From Bradyrhizobium sp. ISRA430 (GTDB lineage Bacteria; Pseudomonadota; Alphaproteobacteria; Rhizobiales; Xanthobacteraceae), in assembly GCF_029909975.1 (NCBI RefSeq), contig NZ_CP094516.1, positions 2,728,001 to 2,792,000 on the forward strand: DNA of 64,000 nt, in the 5' to 3' direction. The notes below the pieces were generated by a model. That model ran no database searches, was not told where the DNA came from, and worked only from the letters and a program-made list of their open reading frames with translations. The position numbers were made by a program, and so were the translations under genes. This document shows, piece after piece, positions 26,828 through 34,226 of this stretch (the stretch's first letter is position 1; each line of letters begins with the position of its first letter).

Positions 26828-26973
26828 CGGCGAGCCACTTGTGGTTGGGAAGCCCCGAGGAAGAGCGTAGCGCGAAACAGTGCCCGCAACAAACGCAGTT
26901 GTGTGAAGACGGTTCCGGCGCAGCGGCGAGCCGTTGGGCGCCACGCACTATCATCGCGGCGAAGGAGCCATGC

Positions 26974-27723
26974 ATGGCCGGCATGGGCAATGGCCGCGCC
27001 ACCGCACTCACGTTCGCGCGCGAGGGCGCGAAGGTGCTGTGCGTCGATCATCATCTCGAGTCGGCCGAGGAAACTGTCGCGATGATTGTGGCGAAGCAGG
27101 GCACCGCCGCGGCCTTCAAGGCCGACGTCACGCGGTCAGCCGACATCAAGGCGATGGTGGCGGATGCGCAGGCGCGCTGGGGCCGGATCGACGTGCTGCA
27201 CAACAATGTCGGCGTTAGCCTCGCCGGCGGCGACGCCGAGTTGCTTCAGTTGACCGAGGAGGCGTTCGACCGCGTCGTCGCCATCAACCTGAAGAGCTGC
27301 ATTCTGGCGGCGAAAGAGGTGATCCCGATCATGCGCGCGCAGAGAAACGGCGCCATCATCAACATCTCCTCGATGGCCGCGATCACGACCTATCCCTACG
27401 TCGCCTACAAGGCGACGAAGTCGGCGATGATCGCCTTCACCGAACAGCTCGCCTACCAGAACGCCGAATACGGCATCCGCGCCAATGTCATCCTGCCGGG
27501 CCTGATGAACACGCCGATGGCGGTCGACACCCGCGCCCGCGAATGGCACAAGACCCGCGCCGAGGTCGAAGCCGAGCGTGACAGCAAGGTGCCGCTGCGG
27601 AAGAAGATGGGCACAGGATGGGACGTGGCCAATGCCGCGCTGTTCCTGGCGTCGGATGAAGCGAACTTCATCACCGGCGTGACGCTGCCGGTGGACGGCG
27701 GAGCGAGCGTGCGACGGGGGTAA
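26974..27723 (+). CDS. Short-chain dehydrogenase/reductase lacking the N-terminal nucleotide-binding strand
   Basis: 249 residues. The catalytic part is intact: HNNVGVS, INISSMAA (Ser), YVAYKATKSAM (Tyr and Lys) and the C-terminal ITGVTLPVDGGAS. The start is odd. SDRs begin with a beta strand and TGxxxGxG, but this protein begins MAGMGNGRATALTFAREG, so about 18-20 residues between MAG and the GNGRATA helix are missing and no missing strand is found in other frames. The ATG has AAGGAG six bases upstream. It is divergent from cyoA. NAD(P) binding is doubtful. Confidence 0.75.
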   Translation: MAGMGNGRATALTFAREGAKVLCVDHHLESAEETVAMIVAKQGTAAAFKADVTRSADIKAMVADAQARWGRIDVLHNNVGVSLAGGDAELLQLTEEAFDRVVAINLKSCILAAKEVIPIMRAQRNGAIINISSMAAITTYPYVAYKATKSAMIAFTEQLAYQNAEYGIRANVILPGLMNTPMAVDTRAREWHKTRAEVEAERDSKVPLRKKMGTGWDVANAALFLASDEANFITGVTLPVDGGASVRRG

Positions 27724-27743
27724 GCCGAGGCGAACACGATGCC

Positions 27744-27900
27744 CTTCCCTTCTCCCCTTGTGAGAAGGAGGCGCGAAGCGCCGGATGAGGGGTCTCTATC
27801 CACAAACTCAACTGCGCGAGATCGCTCGCGGAGAGAGGCCCCTCACCCGGCTTCTCTATCGCGAAGCCACTACCCTCTCCCACAACAAGGGGAGAGGGGC
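27744..27900. repeat. Long interrupted palindrome, family D (CCTTCTCCCCTTGTG...CACAACAAGGGGAGAGGG)
   Basis: Left arm CCTTCTCCCCTTGTGAGAAGG... and right arm ...CCCTCTCCCACAACAAGGGGAGAGGG are near reverse complements, and GGATGAGGGG pairs with CCCCTCACC inside. It lies between the convergent SDR and sugar-dehydrogenase genes. It is a common Rhizobiales intergenic repeat and may serve both genes as a bidirectional transcript end. Confidence 0.75.
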
Positions 27901-27907
27901 AGCAGCA

Positions 27908-29245
27908 TCATTGCGGCGCGTTTGTCACCCGCCAGATCGTGCCGTTGCCGTCTTCCGAGATCAGCAGCGAGCCATCCTTCGCCACTGCGACCCCAACGGG
28001 CCGGCCCCACACTTCGCGGTCGTTGACGACGAAGCCGGTGATGAAGTCTTCGTATTCGCCGGTCGGCTTGCCGTCCTTCATCCGGATTCGGATCACCTTG
28101 TAACCGGTACGTTTCGACCTGTTCCAGGAGCCGTGCTCGGCTGCGAAGGCATCGCCCCGATACTCGGCTGGAAACTGCGTGCCCTGGTAGAACGTCATGC
28201 CGAGCGAGGCCGAGTGCGGCTGCACCAGCACGTCGGGGACCGTCACCTTGTCCTTGAGGTCCGGCCTCGCGCCGGCGTGGCGCGGGTCCTCGTTGCCGCC
28301 GATATAGAACCATGGCCAGCCGTAGAAGGCGCCTTCCTTCACGCTCGTCACGTAGTCGGGCACGAGATCGTCGCCGAGACCGTCGCGCTCGTTGGTCGAG
28401 CACCACGGCAGCCCGGTCTGCGGCTGAATCGCCAGACCGACGCAGTTGCGGATGCCGGTGGCGTAGATCTTCCGCTCCTTGCCGTCCGGATTGAAGGCAA
28501 GCACGGCGCCGCGCTCGGTCTCACTCGCCCAGGCAGCGCCCAGCGGCTGCGTGCGCGACCAGGCTGCCAATCCGCCCGGCGGATTGCCCATGCCTTCCGC
28601 GAGATTGCTGTGCGATCCGACCGACACCAGCATGCGCTTGTTGTCCGGCGTGAAGACGATGTCGCGGGTGGAATGGCCGCCATCATGCGGCAGGCTCGCC
28701 ACGACCGTCTCCGGTTTGCCCCGCGCCTTGAGATCGCCGGCCTGATAGGGAAAGCGGACGACACCGTCGGTATTGGCGACATAGACCCATTGCGGGTCGT
28801 CGCCATTTGGAAAGAACGCAATGCCGAACGGCTGTCTCAGGCCGCTGGCATAGACGTCGTTGGTCGCGACCTTGCCCTCGCCGGCGCGGAGCACGCGGAT
28901 AGTCCCCGCGCGCGTCTCCGCGACGAAAATATCGCCGTTCGGCGCAACCCGCACGGTGCGTGGACCGCGCAGCCCTTCCGCGAACAGCTCGACCTTGAAG
29001 CCAGCCGGCACCTGCAAGGACGCTTCCGGCGAACGCGGCACGACGCGCGGAAAACTCGCAGCCGACGGCGTGCCGCCCGGCCTGGCGAGATCCTGCGGGC
29101 GGATCAGCCTGACCGTGCCGGGCTTGTCGGATTGCCAATTGCCATAGGCCGCCTTGCCTTGCAGCACCGGCTCGGCCTGCACACCGGTCGCGGCGGCGGC
29201 CAGCAACCAGGCGGATGTCGCCACGGACCAGATATTGTTCTTCAC
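27908..29245 (-). CDS. PQQ-type sugar (sorbosone/aldose) dehydrogenase, secreted
   Basis: 445 residues starting at GTG behind GGGAGGAAGG. A signal peptide (IWSVATSAWLLAAAATGVQA) is followed by repeated beta-propeller blades, with landmarks GPRTVRVAPNGDIFVAETRAG, GLRQPFGIAFFPNG, GHSTRDIVFTPDN, ATGIRNCVGLAIQP and KEGAFYGWPWFYIGG. The fold matches the soluble PQQ glucose/sorbosone dehydrogenases, which oxidise aldoses in the periplasm. PQQ-binding residues cannot be confirmed by eye. Confidence 0.88.
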   Translation of the reverse strand: MKNNIWSVATSAWLLAAAATGVQAEPVLQGKAAYGNWQSDKPGTVRLIRPQDLARPGGTPSAASFPRVVPRSPEASLQVPAGFKVELFAEGLRGPRTVRVAPNGDIFVAETRAGTIRVLRAGEGKVATNDVYASGLRQPFGIAFFPNGDDPQWVYVANTDGVVRFPYQAGDLKARGKPETVVASLPHDGGHSTRDIVFTPDNKRMLVSVGSHSNLAEGMGNPPGGLAAWSRTQPLGAAWASETERGAVLAFNPDGKERKIYATGIRNCVGLAIQPQTGLPWCSTNERDGLGDDLVPDYVTSVKEGAFYGWPWFYIGGNEDPRHAGARPDLKDKVTVPDVLVQPHSASLGMTFYQGTQFPAEYRGDAFAAEHGSWNRSKRTGYKVIRIRMKDGKPTGEYEDFITGFVVNDREVWGRPVGVAVAKDGSLLISEDGNGTIWRVTNAPQ

Positions 29246-29493
29246 GTCGCCTTCCTCCCGGCTCGCACCGTCGAGCTTCGCTCCCGCTGCACAACGCCGA
29301 TCGCATCACATACGTTCTTCGGCGGGTCTAACGCCTGCCGAATCCCACGTCAGCTCATGCCCGCACGATGTGCAGCAAGGTGCGCCCATCGTACTGGAAA
29401 ATGCCGCTGATCGGTGCGACACATTGTAAAGGCGCGGCCGTATTGCGGTCATCAAAGCTGCGGCATATCGGCGCCGTGACTGACGGGGTGATC

Positions 29494-30687
29494 ATGTGGG
29501 GATCCATCGTATCGGAATGGGCGAGCCTGCTGTTGCGCTGGCTGCACGTGGTGGCCGCGATCGCCTGGATCGGCAGTTCCTTCTACTTCATCCACCTCGA
29601 TCTCAGCCTGAGGCCAACGCGTGATCTGCCGGACGGCGTGCACGGCGAAGCCTGGCAGGTCCATGGCGGCGGCTTCTATCGGATCATGAAATATCTGGTG
29701 GCCCCCCACCGGATGCCGGAGGAGCTCACCTGGTTCAAATGGGAAGCCTACACCACCTGGCTCTCCGGCTTCGCGCTGATGGTGGTGGTCTATTATCTCG
29801 ATGCCGACCTGTTCCTGGTCGACAAGTCGATCCTCGACCTGACGCCGGCACAGGCCGGCTTCTTCAGCTTCTGCAGCCTGGCGCTGGCGTGGGCACTCTA
29901 TGAGGTCGCCTGCCGCACCGGGCTTGCGCAGCGCGAGCTCGCCTTCGCCATCGGCGGCTACGTGTTCCTGGTCGCGCTGACTTACGCCTTCACGCACGTC
30001 CTGAGTGGCCGCGGCGCCTTCAACCAGATCGGGGCGATCGTCGGCACCATCATGGTCGCCAACGTCTTCGCGGTGATCATCCCGAACCAAAAGAAGATCG
30101 TAGCTGCGCTGATCGCGGGCCAGGCCCCCGATCCGAAGCTCGGAAAAGCCAGCAAGGAGCGTTCGGTCCACAACAATTATCTGACGCTGCCCGTCGTCGT
30201 GCTGATGATCAGCAACCACTATCCGCTGCTCTACGCCACCCGCTTCAACTGGATCATCGTCGCGATCGTGCTGGCGCTGGGGCCGGTGATCCGCCACTTC
30301 TTCAACGCGCGGCATGCCGGACGCAAATCGCCATGGTGGGTGTGGGGCGTGGCGGCGATTGGCGTGATCGCCATCGGCCTCCTCTCCGCGGCCGGACCGC
30401 GCGAGATCAATACGGGGGCGCTGGCGACGCAGCCAACGCTTGCCGATGTCGAGGAGATCGTGATGTCCCGCTGCAGCATGTGCCATGCCGCCGAGCCGGT
30501 CTGGGCCGGCATCGTGTCCGCGCCGAAAGGCATCTTGCTTGACGGCAGTGAGCACATCCGGCGCAACATTCGCCTCATCGGCCGTGTGGCGGCATGGTCC
30601 AACGCGATGCCGCCGGGCAACATCACCGACATGACCACCGAGGAGCGCGCGATCCTCGCCGCCTATATCAGCCGGCAGGATCGCTGA
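29494..30687 (+). CDS. puuD: Urate hydroxylase PuuD with C-terminal cytochrome c domain
   Basis: 397 residues. Eight or so membrane helices form the urate-hydroxylase domain: WLHVVAAIAWIGSSFYFIHLD, HGGGFYRIMKYLVAP, AYTTWLSGFALMVVVYY, VHNNYLTLPVVVLMISNHYP. A periplasmic cytochrome c tail with CSMCH at 327-331 follows. The enzyme oxidises urate to 5-hydroxyisourate and feeds electrons to the respiratory chain. The frame reaches upstream, but the ATG used precedes the first helix with GGGGTG before it. No other purine genes are adjacent. Confidence 0.92.
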   Translation: MWGSIVSEWASLLLRWLHVVAAIAWIGSSFYFIHLDLSLRPTRDLPDGVHGEAWQVHGGGFYRIMKYLVAPHRMPEELTWFKWEAYTTWLSGFALMVVVYYLDADLFLVDKSILDLTPAQAGFFSFCSLALAWALYEVACRTGLAQRELAFAIGGYVFLVALTYAFTHVLSGRGAFNQIGAIVGTIMVANVFAVIIPNQKKIVAALIAGQAPDPKLGKASKERSVHNNYLTLPVVVLMISNHYPLLYATRFNWIIVAIVLALGPVIRHFFNARHAGRKSPWWVWGVAAIGVIAIGLLSAAGPREINTGALATQPTLADVEEIVMSRCSMCHAAEPVWAGIVSAPKGILLDGSEHIRRNIRLIGRVAAWSNAMPPGNITDMTTEERAILAAYISRQDR

Positions 30688-30840
30688 CGCCGTCGACTGC
30701 AGCGCGTCGACGCGGCGCTTCGCGGAAAGAAATTGCGCATCCGCCGCCGATTTCAAAATGACTCGCGCGTCCATCCAGCGTAGACATGCTACGGCCGCTT
30801 GTGCGGTCCGTCAGCCCATTCATACGCCGGGGAAATAGCA

Positions 30841-31698
30841 GTGGCCCTCAAGAACGTCATCGGTATCGACCACGCCGTGGTCATGGTGAAGGACCTCGAC
30901 AAGGCAGCCGAGAATTACAAGCGGCTCGGCTTCACCGTGTCGCCGCGCGGCACCCACAGCGCGCATATGGGTACGGGCAACTACACCATCATGTTCGACC
31001 CCGACTATATGGAGCTGCTCGGCGTGCTCGCGCCGACCGAACAAAACGCGCCGGCACGCGCCTTCCTCGACACGCGCGGCGAAGGCATCGAGCGCATAGC
31101 TTTCACCGCGGTCGATTCGGCCGCCGGTGCGGAGGAGATCCGCGCGCGCGGCCTCACGCCGATCGGTCCGACCGATTTCGAACGGCCGGTCACGCTGCCG
31201 AACGGCACGGTGTCCGCAGCGAAGTTTCGCACCTTCATGTGGCCGACCGAGGAAGCGCCGGGCGGCGTGCGCATCTTCGCCTGTCAGCACAAGACCCGCG
31301 AGACCGTGTGGATCCCCGAGCTGATGGCGCACGCTAATGCGGCCAAGCGCATCAAGCAGGTGCTGATCGCAACACCCGATCCCGCGAAGGAGGCATCGCA
31401 TCTGTCGCGGCTGATCAATCGCGAGCCGAAGACGGAAGCCGACGGCGCCGTTAGCGTCGCCTCCGGCGGCGATCGTGCCGATTTCGTCTATCTGACGCTG
31501 GATCAGCTTGGCAAACGCTATTCCGGTGTGGCGCTGGAAGGTCTCTCGAAGCGCGGCGGCGCGGCGCTGGTGCTCGCCAGCAGCGATCTCGCCGCGACCG
31601 AAAAGGCGCTGGGCCCGGTGGCCTCGCGCAGCGGAGCGGCGATCTGCGTGCCGCCGGCCAAGGCCAACGGCACCCTGCTCGCCTTCATTGCCGGCTGA
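30841..31698 (+). CDS. VOC-family protein with glyoxalase-like domains
   Basis: 285 residues starting at GTG after GGGGAAATAGCA. The N-terminal half is a glyoxalase/VOC fold (IDHAVVMVKDLDKAAENYKRLGF, then YTIMFDPDYMELLGVLA), and the second half, from about residue 165, repeats a weaker version (KRIKQVLIATPDPAKEASHLSRLI). It resembles the Glyoxalase_3 type proteins; metal ligands could be H12 and E46-like residues, but this is a guess. No partner genes suggest a substrate. Confidence 0.8.
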   Translation: MALKNVIGIDHAVVMVKDLDKAAENYKRLGFTVSPRGTHSAHMGTGNYTIMFDPDYMELLGVLAPTEQNAPARAFLDTRGEGIERIAFTAVDSAAGAEEIRARGLTPIGPTDFERPVTLPNGTVSAAKFRTFMWPTEEAPGGVRIFACQHKTRETVWIPELMAHANAAKRIKQVLIATPDPAKEASHLSRLINREPKTEADGAVSVASGGDRADFVYLTLDQLGKRYSGVALEGLSKRGGAALVLASSDLAATEKALGPVASRSGAAICVPPAKANGTLLAFIAG

Positions 31699-31776
31699 TT
31701 TGAACTAATTCTTTAACATGCGTTTACCCGGCGGCCTTAGGATTTCCGGCAATTCACGCCGCCTGGGGCTAAGCGC

Positions 31777-32052
31777 ATGTTTAGAGAAGGCTCGCCGATC
31801 GCCTATGACGCGCCGGCCGAATTGAAGAAGTGGCCGTCGCTCAGAGGACAGAGACAGAAGGACAGAGGTCCGCCCTATCTCGTCTATAACGGCACGCTCG
31901 CCGAATGCGTCCGCGAGCTCATGGCCAAGCCGATCAAGGGCATCTCGCTCTACGACATCATGACCAAGCCGCAAGCAGCCTTCGACCAGACCGTGCTGTC
32001 GCCGGGCGATGCCGCCGAGATCGCGATGCGCAAGGATTTTCCGAAGGACTAG
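31777..32052 (+). CDS. Small hypothetical protein
   Basis: 91 residues, soluble, no signal peptide, starting at ATG after GGGGCTAAGCGC. The sequence (FREGSPIAYDAPAELKKWPS, PYLVYNGTLAECVRELMAK, GISLYDIMTKP, AFDQTVLSPGDAAEIAMRK) has an even mix of charged and hydrophobic residues and codon use like its neighbours, so it looks translated. I recognise no domain. Its origin and role are unknown. Confidence 0.65.
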   Translation: MFREGSPIAYDAPAELKKWPSLRGQRQKDRGPPYLVYNGTLAECVRELMAKPIKGISLYDIMTKPQAAFDQTVLSPGDAAEIAMRKDFPKD

Positions 32053-32090
32053 CCGGCGTCATTTCAGCACGCGCCTCGCAGCCTGCTCCA

Positions 32091-32504
32091 TTGAGTTTGG
32101 CAGTTGCGGGCTGCTTCGTGCCGCGCGAGACGCGCGACTACGTCCGCAGTATCACCGGTACCAAGGCCGAAGACTGGATCGAGCGCTCCGAGGCCCTCGC
32201 GATCCGGATCGACCTGCCGCGCGAAGCCCCATGCAAAGGCGTCGGCAGCCTGTCCAAGACCAAGGATGTCGCCTGGGTTCCCGTGAACCTGACACGCGCG
32301 GTTACCACCATCATCCAGAAGGCCGAGGCCGCACAGGTGGCTGCGCGGCAGACGGCGAGCCGTGCGCGCAAGCGGTTCGCATCCTTGCTCAAGAAAACTA
32401 CCTCGGCCCACGGCAAGGGGCGCGGCATGATCGCGGCGCGTGCTACAAAGGGCGCGAAGGCACGCGCCATTCGCGTCGCGTCACGCGAGCGATCCTCGAG
32501 CTGA
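32091..32504 (+). CDS. Possible small basic hypothetical protein, start uncertain
   Basis: The frame is open well upstream into the preceding gene, and third-position GC is high from about 32100 on, so a gene ending at 32504 is plausible. Readable segments are FVPRETRDYVRSITGTKAEDW, AIRIDLPREAPCKGVGSL and a lysine/arginine-rich tail (RARKRFASLLKKTTSAHGKG). TTG codons at 32091 and 32097 or GTG at 32118 could start it, but no ribosome site stands out. It may be a real nucleic-acid-binding-like protein, a remnant, or a chance frame. Confidence 0.35.
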   Translation: MSLAVAGCFVPRETRDYVRSITGTKAEDWIERSEALAIRIDLPREAPCKGVGSLSKTKDVAWVPVNLTRAVTTIIQKAEAAQVAARQTASRARKRFASLLKKTTSAHGKGRGMIAARATKGAKARAIRVASRERSSS

Positions 32505-32561
32505 TGCGCAGATCGGAGGTCGCTTTAGGGCGCGCCTTCCCATAGTCCGCGGGAGCTCGCG

Positions 32562-33245
32562 ATGGCATCAAAGAGCGCTGGAATTATTGCCTATCGGATG
32601 CGACCGGAGATCGAGGTCCTGCTCGTTCATCCGGGCGGGCCGTTCTGGCGTAACAAGGATCTCGGCGCCTGGTCGATCCCGAAAGGCGAATATGCGGACG
32701 GACAAGACGCTGAAGCCACCGCGCGGCGGGAATTTGCCGAGGAGCTCGGACTGGAGCTGACTGTCCCGCTGGTCGCGCTGGGGCAGGTCAAGCAACGCGG
32801 CGGCAAGATCGTCACCGCCTTTGCTGCCGAGGTCGACATCGATACCCACAGCATTCGCAGCAACACCTTCCAGATCGAATGGCCGCCGCGCAGCGGCAAA
32901 CGGCAAGACTTTCCCGAGGTCGACCGCGCTGAATTTTTCGCACTTGATGAGGCAGGCGAGAAAATCAACGAGGGCCAGCGCCCCCTGCTCGCTCGACCGG
33001 CTGGCGCAGCTTGTCGGCGGCGGCTCCCGCTAGAACGCGGCGACCGCCACACGCTGCGTGGCATCGCTCAGACCGGCTTCTCGTTGTCCGTCACCGGCGA
33101 GGTGACCACCAGGAACACGAGGTCGGTCAGGCCCGAATTCGAGATCGCATGCTCGACGCCGGGCGGCAGGAAGATCACGTCGTGCTTGCGCACCACATGG
33201 TTCTTGCCCGCGATCTCCATCAGCCCCTCACCTTCGAGCACGTGA
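32562..33245 (+). CDS. NUDIX hydrolase with a frameshifted C-terminus
   Basis: The NUDIX fold occupies residues 1-145: GIIAYRMRPEIEVLLVHPGG, AWSIPKGEY, and the NUDIX box G42-x5-Q48-x7-REFAEELGL, with Gln where Glu is usual at the first acidic position. The family hydrolyses nucleoside-diphosphate-linked compounds. Near the end GCTC is tandemly repeated (32987-32994). Removing one copy gives LLDRLAQLVGGGSR and a stop at 33033, a normal family ending. As it stands, the frame runs about 70 residues further, antisense to the cupin gene. Confidence 0.8.
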   Translation: MASKSAGIIAYRMRPEIEVLLVHPGGPFWRNKDLGAWSIPKGEYADGQDAEATARREFAEELGLELTVPLVALGQVKQRGGKIVTAFAAEVDIDTHSIRSNTFQIEWPPRSGKRQDFPEVDRAEFFALDEAGEKINEGQRPLLARPAGAACRRRLPLERGDRHTLRGIAQTGFSLSVTGEVTTRNTRSVRPEFEIACSTPGGRKITSCLRTTWFLPAISISPSPSST

Positions 33246-33451
33246 TAGACCTGCTCCTGCACCTTGTGATGATGCCGCGCCACATAGGCCATCGGCTGAT
33301 ACATCGAGATGCGATAATCGATGCGGCGCGAGCCTGCGGTTTCCGGCATCACCAGCGGCTTTGACAACGCGCCGCCGAAATGGTTCGGGAATTCGCGCCA
33401 AGGCACCTCGGCAATGTTGCGGATGAAGGCGCCGTTGCTTTCGTCGGCCAT
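33068..33451 (-). CDS. Single-domain cupin protein
   Basis: 127 residues. Cupin motif 1 is visible as YVARHHHKVQEQVYHVLEGEG (histidines plus Glu as likely metal ligands) and motif 2 as HDVIFLPPGVEHAISNSG. It starts at ATG behind GAAAGGAGCAC. The downstream neighbour on the same strand order is the SDR upstream at 34178, so an SDR-cupin transcript is likely. The substrate is unknown; many such proteins are sugar or aromatic-acid isomerases or dioxygenase relatives. Confidence 0.85.
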   Translation of the reverse strand: MADESNGAFIRNIAEVPWREFPNHFGGALSKPLVMPETAGSRRIDYRISMYQPMAYVARHHHKVQEQVYHVLEGEGLMEIAGKNHVVRKHDVIFLPPGVEHAISNSGLTDLVFLVVTSPVTDNEKPV

Positions 33452-33473
33452 GATCGTGCTCCTTTCGCGCGTC

Positions 33474-34178
33474 TCAATTCACCAGCGCGCCGCCGTCGAT
33501 GTAGACGATCGAGCCGGTCGCAAAACCGTTAGCCATGAAGCCTGCGATCTGCTGGGCAATGTCCCCGGCCATGCCGACCCGGCCGACCGGCAGTGCAGCA
33601 GCGGTCTTGGCCAGCATATCGCGCCGTGCCTGTTCCGGCATCGCGGCCCGGATGGGCGTGTCGATCACGCCAGGTGACACGGCGTTGACGCGCACCGGTG
33701 CAAGCTCGAGCGCCAGGGCTCGCGCAAGCGATTCCAGCGCTCCGTTCGCAGCGCTGATGATCGCCGAGTTCGGCCGCGGCCGGACGCTGAGGAAACCGGT
33801 AACCAACGTGAGCGAGCCGCCGGGCCGGATCATGGCCTCGCGCGCCACGCGCCAGGCACCCCAGAACTTGCCTTCCATCGTGGCGCGCACGTCCTCCATC
33901 GCAACCGTCTTGAACGGCCCGGTGCGAAGCTGCGCCGCCGTCAGGACGACGTGGTCGACGGCGCCGGTGCGGCGAAACAGCTCGGCAACGCTTTGGTCGC
34001 TGGTGACATCGGCCGGGATCGCCGTCACCTTCAACCGCTCCGCGACGGGATCAAGCTTCGCGGCACTGCGCGAGGCGATGATGACCTCCGCGCCTAGCGT
34101 CTTGGCAAGCTCTGCCGTCGCAAGACCGATGCCTGAGGAGCCGCCGATCACGACGACCTTCTTGCCTGCGAGCGTCAT
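33474..34178 (-). CDS. SDR-fold protein without the canonical YxxxK active site
   Basis: 234 residues from the ATG that has GGGGAG six bases upstream (an ATG two codons earlier lies too near it). The nucleotide-binding motif is normal: VVVIGGSSGIGLATAELA. Where SDRs have Y-x-x-x-K, this protein reads N-S-A-I-I-S-A-A-N-G-A-L-E, so Tyr is Ile and Lys is Asn. The C-terminal region VNAVSPGVIDTPIR is typical. It may be a reductase with another mechanism or a non-catalytic NAD(P)-binding protein. It is probably co-transcribed with the TPP-enzyme gene upstream and the cupin downstream. Confidence 0.85.
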   Translation of the reverse strand: MTLAGKKVVVIGGSSGIGLATAELAKTLGAEVIIASRSAAKLDPVAERLKVTAIPADVTSDQSVAELFRRTGAVDHVVLTAAQLRTGPFKTVAMEDVRATMEGKFWGAWRVAREAMIRPGGSLTLVTGFLSVRPRPNSAIISAANGALESLARALALELAPVRVNAVSPGVIDTPIRAAMPEQARRDMLAKTAAALPVGRVGMAGDIAQQIAGFMANGFATGSIVYIDGGALVN

Positions 34179-34226
34179 TCCCATCTCCCCGATATCTCGT
34201 TGATTGCAGATCTGCGAGCTGCGTGA

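Noticed and set aside
32064..32411. Minus-strand frame opposite the doubtful basic gene
   Set aside because: Composition is that of a GC-rich mirror frame and it lacks a ribosome site.
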